From Promicromonospora iranensis (lineage in GTDB: Bacteria > Actinomycetota > Actinomycetes > Actinomycetales > Cellulomonadaceae), in assembly GCF_028994775.1 (NCBI RefSeq), contig NZ_JAJQMN010000004.1, positions 248,001-312,000 of the forward strand: a stretch of 64,000 nucleotides of DNA, given 5' to 3'. Positions 58,484-64,000 of this stretch are shown here, piece by piece. The position numbers and the translations under genes were made by a program. The number at the start of each line of letters is the position of its first letter. Position 1 is the first letter of the stretch. The notes under the pieces were generated by a model. That model searched no databases and had not been told where the DNA came from. It saw only the letters and a list, made by a program, of their open reading frames with translations.

Positions 58484-59992
58484 CTACTCGTCCTCGGCGA
58501 AGACCACGTCCCGCTTGCGGCGGATCGCCGGCAGCACGGCCACCACCAGGGCGATCAGCGCCAGCGTGAGCAGCACGCCCGAGATGGGGCGGGTGACGAA
58601 CACCGACGGGTCGCCCCGCGAGATGAGCAGTGCCCGGCGCAGGTTCTCCTCGAGCAGCGGCCCCAGCACGAACCCGAGCAGCAGCGGCGCCGGCTCGCAC
58701 CCCGCGCGGATGAGCACGAAGCCCAGCACGCCGAAGACGGCCACCGCGAGCACGTCGTACGGGTTCTGCCCCAGGGAGTACGTGCCGATGCAGGCGAACA
58801 CCACGATGACCGGGAACAGCACCGAGTACGGCACCGACAGCATCCGCACCCACAGCCCGATGAGCGGCAGGTTGAGCAGCACCAGCAGCACGTTGCCGAT
58901 CCACATCGACGCGATCAGGCCCCAGACCAGCGCCGGCTGCTCGGTCATGACATCGGGTCCCGGCGTGATGCCCTGGATGATGAACGCTCCGACCATGAGC
59001 GCCATCACAGGATGGGCGGGCAGGCCGAGCGTCAGCAGCGGGATGAACGACGTCTGCGCCGCCGCGTTGTTCGCCGACTCCGGCCCGGCCACCCCCTCGA
59101 TCGCGCCGTGCCCGAACTCCCCGGGGTTCCGCGAGACCCGCTTCTCCACCGCGTACGAGGCGTAGGAGGCGAGCACGTGGCCGCCGCCCGGGAGCACACC
59201 CAGCAGCGACCCGAGCCCGGTCGCGCGGATCACCGGGCCGACGATCCGCCGGAGCTCGGCGCGCGTGGGCCACAGGTTCGCCACGCGGCTCACCATGCGG
59301 GTCCTGGAGCGAGGGTCGTGCAGGTTGCGCAGGATCTCCGCGATGCCGAACACGCCGACGGCGACCGCCACGAAGCTCAGCCCCTGGTACAGCTCGCGGA
59401 CGCCGAACGTGAACCGCGGTGTGCCGGTGTTCAGGTCCTGACCCACCGTGCCCAGCAGAATCCCGAGCACGATCATCGCGAGCGCCTTGAGCGTGGAGCC
59501 GCTCGCGAGCGCGATGGACGCGATGAGCCCCAGCACCACCAGCGAGAAGTACTCCGCGGCGCCGAACGACAGGGCGGCGCGGGCCAGCGGTGGGGCCGCG
59601 ACGGCGAGCACGACCGTCGCGACGGTGCCCGCGGCGAACGACCCGAGCGCGGCCACGGCGAGCGCCACGCCCGCCCGCCCGGCGCGGGCCATCTGGTGCC
59701 CGTCGATGGCGGTCACCGCCGCCGACGACTCGCCCGGCAGGTTGAGCAGGATCGCCGTCGTGGACCCGCCGTACTGGGCGCCGTAGTAGATGCCGGCGAG
59801 CATGATGAGGGCCGACGTCGGGTCGTCGAACCCGAAGGTGATCGGCAGCAGCAGGGCGATGGTCGCCGTCGGCCCGATACCGGGCAGCACCCCGACGGCG
59901 GTGCCGAGCGCGACGCCGAGCAGGCAGAACATGAGGTTGTGCCACTGGAGCGCCTCGGAGAAGCCGAGCGCGAGGTTGTCGAGCAGATCCAT
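58484..59992 (-). CDS. tctA: Tripartite tricarboxylate transporter permease TctA
   Basis: Large membrane subunit (12 helices, 502 residues) of a TTT-family uptake system. Visible signatures are GVLPGIGPTATIALLLPITF near 35, GIYYGAQYGGSTTAILLNLP near 68, LGVLPGGGHVLASYASYAVE near 265 and GLPAHPVMALMVGAFIIQGI near 325. ATG 59992 begins 9 bases after the tctB stop. Third gene of tctCBA. Substrates in this family include citrate, tartrate and aromatic acids; this cannot be resolved here. Confidence 0.96.
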   Translation of the reverse strand: MDLLDNLALGFSEALQWHNLMFCLLGVALGTAVGVLPGIGPTATIALLLPITFGFDDPTSALIMLAGIYYGAQYGGSTTAILLNLPGESSAAVTAIDGHQMARAGRAGVALAVAALGSFAAGTVATVVLAVAAPPLARAALSFGAAEYFSLVVLGLIASIALASGSTLKALAMIVLGILLGTVGQDLNTGTPRFTFGVRELYQGLSFVAVAVGVFGIAEILRNLHDPRSRTRMVSRVANLWPTRAELRRIVGPVIRATGLGSLLGVLPGGGHVLASYASYAVEKRVSRNPGEFGHGAIEGVAGPESANNAAAQTSFIPLLTLGLPAHPVMALMVGAFIIQGITPGPDVMTEQPALVWGLIASMWIGNVLLVLLNLPLIGLWVRMLSVPYSVLFPVIVVFACIGTYSLGQNPYDVLAVAVFGVLGFVLIRAGCEPAPLLLGFVLGPLLEENLRRALLISRGDPSVFVTRPISGVLLTLALIALVVAVLPAIRRKRDVVFAEDE

Positions 59993-60001
59993 CCCGGCCC
60001 C

Positions 60002-60484
60002 CTACCCGCCCAGCCAGTCGCCGACCAGCGCCAGACGCAGCTGGAGCAGGACGACGAAGATGACCCAGCTCGCCAGCGTCAGGCCGGCGGCGATGACGAG
60101 CGCCCGTACCGGGCCGGTGCCCCGCCGGGCGAGCGCCGCGAGCAGGCCGGTGCCGAACGTCGCGAGCAGCAGGCCGAGGCCGTCGACGGTGACCGCGAAG
60201 AACGTCACGGCGGCGAAGACGGCGACGGTCGGGCGCCACTGAATCCCGGCGAGCGGGCGCGGGTCGAGCACGTCGGCGTCGGACGCCGCACGGCCGGACG
60301 GCGCGCCGCCGTCGGCCGGGGCGTCGTCCACCGGGGCGTCCTCCACTGCGGAGTCGTTCGCCCGGGCGTCGGCGGGAGCCTCGCCCGGTGCCGGGTCCGG
60401 GGCGACGTACGCCTTGACGACGATGGCGACGCCGAGCCCGGCGAGCACGAGGCCCAGGGCGAAGGGCACGTACCCCGGCCCCAT
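60002..60484 (-). CDS. tctB: TctB small membrane subunit; homology extends upstream of first ATG
   Basis: Small membrane subunit of the TTT transporter. From ATG 60484 the product (160 residues) begins MGPGYVPFALGLVLAGLG, which in the family is the conserved motif after the first helix. The same frame is open upstream without a stop and encodes another 39 residues with a typical first helix (SDLVAGLIFAGLGTAFAIGA), but has no ATG, GTG or TTG in that stretch. An ATC codon at 60601-60599, overlapping the tctC stop as GAGATC, is the natural place for a start. An Ala/Asp-rich loop at about 30-75 links helices. Confidence 0.85.
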   Translation of the reverse strand: MGPGYVPFALGLVLAGLGVAIVVKAYVAPDPAPGEAPADARANDSAVEDAPVDDAPADGGAPSGRAASDADVLDPRPLAGIQWRPTVAVFAAVTFFAVTVDGLGLLLATFGTGLLAALARRGTGPVRALVIAAGLTLASWVIFVVLLQLRLALVGDWLGG

Positions 60485-60602
60485 CTCGAGGAGGGAGCCG
60501 AGGTCGTACCCGAGCGCCCCGATCGCGAAGGCCGTGCCGAGCCCGGCGAAGATCAGGCCCGCGACGAGGTCGCTCGTCGAGCGGGGCCGGAGGACGCCGA
60601 TC

Positions 60603-61601
60603 TCAGCCGCCCTGGCCGGCGCCGATGATGTCGCCCCAGGACTCGATCTGTTCCTGGAGCAGCGTCGCGTGCGCCTCGGGCGTGGCCTGGTCGGCGGCGA
60701 CCGGCGCGGTCCCGAGGTCGGCCATCTGGTCGATCACCATCTGGTCGGCGAGGGCCACCTGGAGCGCGTCGGTGAGCTGGGTGACCACCTCGTCGGGCGT
60801 CTCTGCCGGGACGTAGAGGCCGTGCCACACGCTGACCTCGATGTCGGGCTGGCCGCCCTCGGCGGTGGTGGGCAGGTCCGGCAGGGCCTCGATGCGCTCC
60901 GGCGTGGTCACCGCGTACGCCTTGACCTTGCCCGCCTCGATCTGGCCCGTCGTGTTGGTCGTCTGGTCGCACATGAAGTCGACCTGGCCGCCCACGAGCT
61001 CCCCCATCGCGGGGCCGGTGCCGTCGTACGGCACCGCCGTCACCTCGACGCCGAGGGCGTCCATGAGGAGCAGACCGCAGAGGTTCGACGCCGAGCCCTC
61101 GCCGGCGTGGGCCATCGTCACCGTGTCGGCGTTCTCCTGGATGTGGGAGACGAACTCCTCGAACGTCGTCGGCTCGAAGTCGGGGCTCCCGACGATCGTC
61201 ATGGGCACCTCGGTGACCAGGCCCACCGGCTTGAAGTCGGCGACGGGGTCGTAGGCGAGGTCGTCGTAGAGCGCCGGGGCCGTGGACATGCCGATGTGGT
61301 GCATGAGCACGGTGTAGCCGTCGGGCTCGGCGGTCGCGGCCTGGCCCGCGCCGACGGTGCCGCCGGCGCCGTCGACGTTCTGCACGACGAGCTGCACGCC
61401 GAGCTCCTCGGACATGGGCTCGGCCACCATGCGGGTCACGGTGTCGGTGGGGCCGCCCGCGGAGAACGGCACGATCACGTCGATGTCGTCCTCGGGGTAG
61501 TTGGCGGGGTCAGCTCCCGAGGAGCAGGCGGCCAGGATGAGGCCGAGGCCGGCCAGCGCACCGATGTACGCGGCGGTCTTCCGGGGTCCGGCGGGGGTCA
61601 T
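60603..61601 (-). CDS. tctC: Tripartite tricarboxylate transporter binding lipoprotein TctC
   Basis: Extracytoplasmic solute-binding protein of the TTT system. The 332-residue product has a signal peptide with lipobox LILAACSS (Cys near 26), then IDVIVPFSAGGPTDTVTRM near 40, VQNVDGAGGTVGAGQAATAEPDGYTV near 75 (split by family Gly residues), YDDLAYDPVADFKPVGLVTE and DVPTTAEGG-type LPDLPTTAEGGQPDIEV near 245. ATG 61601 has GGAGA 6 bases before it. First gene of tctCBA. Three TTGATCCG-like repeats lie upstream. Confidence 0.96.
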   Translation of the reverse strand: MTPAGPRKTAAYIGALAGLGLILAACSSGADPANYPEDDIDVIVPFSAGGPTDTVTRMVAEPMSEELGVQLVVQNVDGAGGTVGAGQAATAEPDGYTVLMHHIGMSTAPALYDDLAYDPVADFKPVGLVTEVPMTIVGSPDFEPTTFEEFVSHIQENADTVTMAHAGEGSASNLCGLLLMDALGVEVTAVPYDGTGPAMGELVGGQVDFMCDQTTNTTGQIEAGKVKAYAVTTPERIEALPDLPTTAEGGQPDIEVSVWHGLYVPAETPDEVVTQLTDALQVALADQMVIDQMADLGTAPVAADQATPEAHATLLQEQIESWGDIIGAGQGG

Positions 61602-61619
61602 GTCCGTCTCCGATCATCA

Positions 61620-61683
61620 TTGATCCGGTAGAGGTTGATCCGTGTGGCTGTCCGATGCGGACTGGGTGTCGCGGGTTAATCCG
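61620..61683. promoter_or_regulatory. Repeated TTGATCCG motifs upstream of tctC
   Basis: TTGATCCG at 61620-61627 and 61635-61642 (15-base step) and TTAATCCG at 61676-61683. They lie in the 155-base gap between tctC and the araC-type gene, and could be activator half-sites or chance. Confidence 0.3.
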
Positions 61684-61756
61684 TCGAGACCGTGACAGTA
61701 CCTCTGGGCATGTGACGTCCGCCACGAACTGGACAGGGCTTGACCGAACGGTGACC

Positions 61757-62818
61757 TCATCCGACGCCGTCGGACGCCGTCCGCAGCGACCCGGCGGACC
61801 GGGCCGGCCCTGATCGGCGCACCGCCCCGGGCGACATACCGTGATGGCGCTTGAAGGCCCTGCCGAACGCCGCCTCGGAGCCGTAGCCCACCTGGCGGGA
61901 GATCGCGGCGACCGAGTCGGTGGTGGTCGTCAGCGCGGTGTACGCCTGCTCGAGGCGCCAGCCGGCCAGGTAGCGCATCGGGGGCTCCCCCAGCAGCGCG
62001 GTGAACCGCTCGGCGAACGCCGACCGCGACATGCCCGCCTCCCGCGCGAGCTCCACCAGGGTCCAGTCGTGCTCGGGACGAGCGTGCAGCCGGGTGAGCG
62101 CGCGGCCCACGTGCGGGTCCCGCAGGGCCGCGAGCCAGCCCGTGCTCGCCTGGTCGGAGGTGCGCAGCCACTGGCGCAGGACGTGGATGACCAGGACGTC
62201 CGCGAGCCGCGTCATCACTGCCTCGCCTCCCGGCTCCAGGGTCTGCGCCTCGTGGGCCAGCAGGCGCAGCACCGTCCCGAAGGCGCCCGTCTCGGCGCCG
62301 TCCCAGGCGTCCACCCGGATCAGGCCGGGCAGCTCGGCGACCAGCCGGGCGGTGAGCGGCTCGTCGACCGTCATCGCGGCATAAGCGATCTGGGTGCGCT
62401 CCCCGCCGCCGCCGAACCGCATGCGCTCGTACGTCTCGCCCACCCGCTCGACGGGGATGTCGAAGAGCTCGGTGCTCGGCGCGTCGGGCGAGCTCAGCAG
62501 CCGGTGCGGTACACCGCGTGTGATCAGCGCGGCGCTGCCCGCCTCCAGGGTGTGCAGCTCGTCGCCGATCTCCAGCACGCATCGCCCGGAGAGCACCACC
62601 GGCAGCATCATGCACGGCTCGATGGCCGGGAAGTCCACACCCCACGGCGCCGTGAGCTCGGCCTGGCAGTACAGGGCACCCGTGAAGCGCAGCAGATGGA
62701 GCCCGTCTCCGATCGGTGCAGCCTGGTCCTGCGATCCGGTCAGGAGTTTCCTCGGGACGGGCAGGCCCGCCTGCGGGGCGAGCACGCCGGTGTCCGGGGC
62801 GGGGCGCGAATTGATCAT
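61757..62818 (-). CDS. AraC family transcriptional regulator (cupin type)
   Basis: Regulator with an N-terminal cupin-like sensor (LTAPWGVDFPAIEPCMMLPV, GRCVLEIGDELHTLEAGSAA) and a C-terminal AraC HTH (WTLVELAREAGMSRSAFAER, TDSVAAISRQVGYGSEAAFG, FKRHHGMSPGAVRRS). The 353-residue protein fits the AraC_binding_6/cupin_6 group that controls a neighbouring oxidoreductase. ATG 62818 (MINSRPAPDTG) is chosen; the start lies at a TGGACGCA half-site. Divergent from the NmrA-like gene, its probable target. Confidence 0.92.
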   Translation of the reverse strand: MINSRPAPDTGVLAPQAGLPVPRKLLTGSQDQAAPIGDGLHLLRFTGALYCQAELTAPWGVDFPAIEPCMMLPVVLSGRCVLEIGDELHTLEAGSAALITRGVPHRLLSSPDAPSTELFDIPVERVGETYERMRFGGGGERTQIAYAAMTVDEPLTARLVAELPGLIRVDAWDGAETGAFGTVLRLLAHEAQTLEPGGEAVMTRLADVLVIHVLRQWLRTSDQASTGWLAALRDPHVGRALTRLHARPEHDWTLVELAREAGMSRSAFAERFTALLGEPPMRYLAGWRLEQAYTALTTTTDSVAAISRQVGYGSEAAFGRAFKRHHGMSPGAVRRSGPARSAGSLRTASDGVG

Positions 62819-62931
62819 GCGTCCAGACTGCCATGCCGATCTGCCGCACGTCCGAAGATCTGGACGCACGGCACAGAACTACGGACGTGAGGGGATGGTT
62901 CGTCCGCTGTCCGGAAGACAGGATGGACGCA
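62818..62931. promoter_or_regulatory. AraC-type operator: three TGGACGCA half-sites
   Basis: TGGACGCA appears on minus at 62825-62818 and on plus at 62861-62868 and 62924-62931; the first two extend to a perfect 10-bp inverted repeat TGCGTCCAGA/TCTGGACGCA. The outer copies overlap the two divergent start codons. This covers the entire 112-base intergenic region, an arrangement expected for an AraC-type regulator controlling itself and its neighbour. Confidence 0.6.
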
Positions 62932-63770
62932 TGGCAAACACCACACACACCACGTCCCAGCCGACCTTCGCCGTGATCGGCGCCACCGGCAAGACCGGGC
63001 GGCGCGTAGCGGCCCAGCTCGAGGCCGGCGGCCACACCGTCCGCCGGCTCGCCCGCGGTACCAGCCCGCGGTTCGACTGGGAGCAGCCCGAAGGCTGGGC
63101 CCAGGCCCTGCACGGCGTCGACCGCATGTATGTCACCTACGTGCCCGACCTGGCCGCACCCGGCTCCGACATCGCGATCACCCGCCTCGTCGAGGTCGCC
63201 CGGGAGGCCGGCGTGCAGCGCATCGTGCTGCTCTCCGGTCGCGGCGAGGAGGGCGCCCAGCGCTGCGAGCAGATCGTGCTCGACTCCGACATCCCCTCGA
63301 CGATCGTCAGCGCCGGGTGGTTCACCCAGAACTTCACCGAGGGCGCCCTGAGCGACGCCCTGGAGACCGGGGTGCTCGCGCTCGCCGCCGGGGAGGTGCG
63401 CGAGCCGTTCATCGACGTCGACGACATCGCCGCCGTGGTCACCGAGATCCTCGCCACCGACGGCCACGCGGGCCGCCGGTACGAGGTGACCGGCCCGGAG
63501 TCGCTCACGCTGGCCGAGGTCGCCGCCCTGCTCACCGAGATCACCGGGCGCGACGTCCAGTACGTGCCGATGGGCTTCGACGACTTCCACGCCGCCGTCG
63601 CCGCCGAGGCCGGCCCCGAGACCGCGACCCTGCTCACCGAGCTCTGCCGGGAGGTGTTCGACGGCCGCAACGAGAACGCGACCGACGGCGTCCGCCAGGT
63701 GCTCGGGCGCGAGCCGCGCGACGTGCGGACCGTGCTCACCGAGGCGCTCGTGGCCGGTCGGCCGGTGTGA
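62931..63770 (+). CDS. NmrA-like/atypical SDR NAD(P)-binding protein
   Basis: Rossmann-fold protein of the NmrA/QOR2/azoreductase-like atypical SDR group. The 279-residue product has AVIGATGKTGRRVAAQLEAG near 15, QRIVLLSGRGEEGAQRCEQ near 95, STIVSAGWFTQNFTEGAL near 125, EPFIDVDDIAAVVTEIL near 165 and YEVTGPESLTLAEVAALLTE near 185. It lacks the classical Tyr-Lys SDR catalytic pair, so it may be an NAD(P)H quinone oxidoreductase or a redox sensor. ATG 62931 with AGGA before it; a TGGACGCA site overlaps the start. Confidence 0.92.
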   Translation: MANTTHTTSQPTFAVIGATGKTGRRVAAQLEAGGHTVRRLARGTSPRFDWEQPEGWAQALHGVDRMYVTYVPDLAAPGSDIAITRLVEVAREAGVQRIVLLSGRGEEGAQRCEQIVLDSDIPSTIVSAGWFTQNFTEGALSDALETGVLALAAGEVREPFIDVDDIAAVVTEILATDGHAGRRYEVTGPESLTLAEVAALLTEITGRDVQYVPMGFDDFHAAVAAEAGPETATLLTELCREVFDGRNENATDGVRQVLGREPRDVRTVLTEALVAGRPV

Positions 63771-63775
63771 CACGA

Positions 63776-63808
63776 GGGCGGCACCTGCCCGACCGGGGCG
63801 TGCCGCCC
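63776..63808 (+). terminator. Hairpin after the NmrA-like gene
   Basis: GGGCGGCAC (63776-63784) and GTGCCGCCC (63800-63808) pair perfectly over 9 bp around a 15-nt loop, 6 bases past the stop codon. Confidence 0.75.
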
Positions 63809-63950
63809 CGCCTGTAGCGGCCGGAGCACTCATCGGTGCAGGATGCGCGGTTTCAGACTCTTGTCGGTGCTCTACCCTTTTGACCGGTTGCACAGCGTGG
63901 TGCCCACTACCCCGAAGTACACCTCCTGTGTCTTGCGTGAAAGGACTTCC

Positions 63951-64000
63951 ATGCGCATTCCCCCGGCCGCGTCCGTCGCCACCGCTCCCCTCCTGCTGGC
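63951..64000 (+). CDS. Start of an unidentified gene, probably exported (truncated by window)
   Basis: Only the first 16 complete codons are visible: MRIPPAASVATAPLLL. AAAGGA lies 6 bases before the ATG, a good ribosome site. The Ala/Leu-rich hydrophobic run suggests a signal peptide, but no function can be named. The preceding 140 bases (63809-63950) include TTGACC at 63880-63885, a possible -35, and GAGCAC/GTGCTC inverted motifs near 63827 and 63868. Confidence 0.55.
   Translation, partial: MRIPPAASVATAPLLL

Overview
The window is a GC-rich (about 70% or more) bacterial chromosome segment with Actinobacteria-type gene content and order. The gene neighbours proB-obg-rpmA-rplU, rne, mutM-rnc-rpmF-DUF177-coaD-rsmD, recG-DAK-rpmB, thiL-DUF3515-ddl and gpsA-plsC-murA match the order known from mycobacteria and Micrococcales. 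A TGGTCGAGCTTGTCGAGAC-type repeat and the overall gene set suggest a Micrococcales member (Cellulomonas/Promicromonospora-like), but this family placement is inference. No rRNA, tRNA, CRISPR array, prophage or intact insertion sequence was seen.

Layout: 1-3.5 kb holds proB (3' end cut off), obg and the rplU-rpmA operon, all on minus. 3.9-11.2 kb is a mixed block between rplU and rne: BCCT osmolyte transporter, PCMT-like methyltransferase, fatty acid desaturase, thymidine kinase, an alpha/beta hydrolase, a GNAT acetyltransferase and a membrane acyltransferase. 11.4-15.3 kb is a very long RNase E/G. 15.7-22.1 kb is the complete cytochrome bd module cydABDC with a CRP-like operator in front. 22.1-26.0 kb has a phytoene-dehydrogenase-like FAD oxidoreductase, a c-di-AMP riboswitch controlling an NlpC/P60 cell-wall hydrolase, and a D-2-hydroxyacid dehydrogenase. 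26.1-37.6 kb is a conserved housekeeping run on minus (mutM, rnc, rpmF, DUF177, coaD, rsmD, EEP hydrolase, recG, DAK protein, thiL) with rpmB and a GNAT gene on plus. 37.7-52.7 kb holds DUF3515, TetR, an SdpR/SdpI-like pair, DUF6232 and ddl, followed by an accessory island (CoA ligase, aldehyde dehydrogenase, PucR, acyl-CoA dehydrogenase, trans-sulfuration enzyme, MFS, GlxA-type regulator, AMIN-like lipoprotein) that separates ddl from gpsA-plsC-murA (52.7-55.9 kb). 56.2-64 kb has an MHS-type transporter, a TSUP transporter, a tctCBA tripartite transporter operon, an AraC regulator divergent from an NmrA-like gene, and the first codons of one more gene.

The most unusual signal is a set of short palindromic repeats. 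One family (half-site GTCGGCAGAACGTCAGG) has two intergenic copies between convergent genes and a third copy inserted in frame inside cydC, between its P-loop and Q-loop regions. A second family (TGGTCGAGCTTGTCGAGAC) has one intergenic copy and one copy inside the mutM coding sequence. Both look like mobile or spreading palindromes that act as terminators between genes and as peptide-coding inserts within genes. Other points of note are tctB, whose family homology extends about 39 codons upstream of its first usable start codon, and a well-formed +1-frame tail beyond the rne stop codon.
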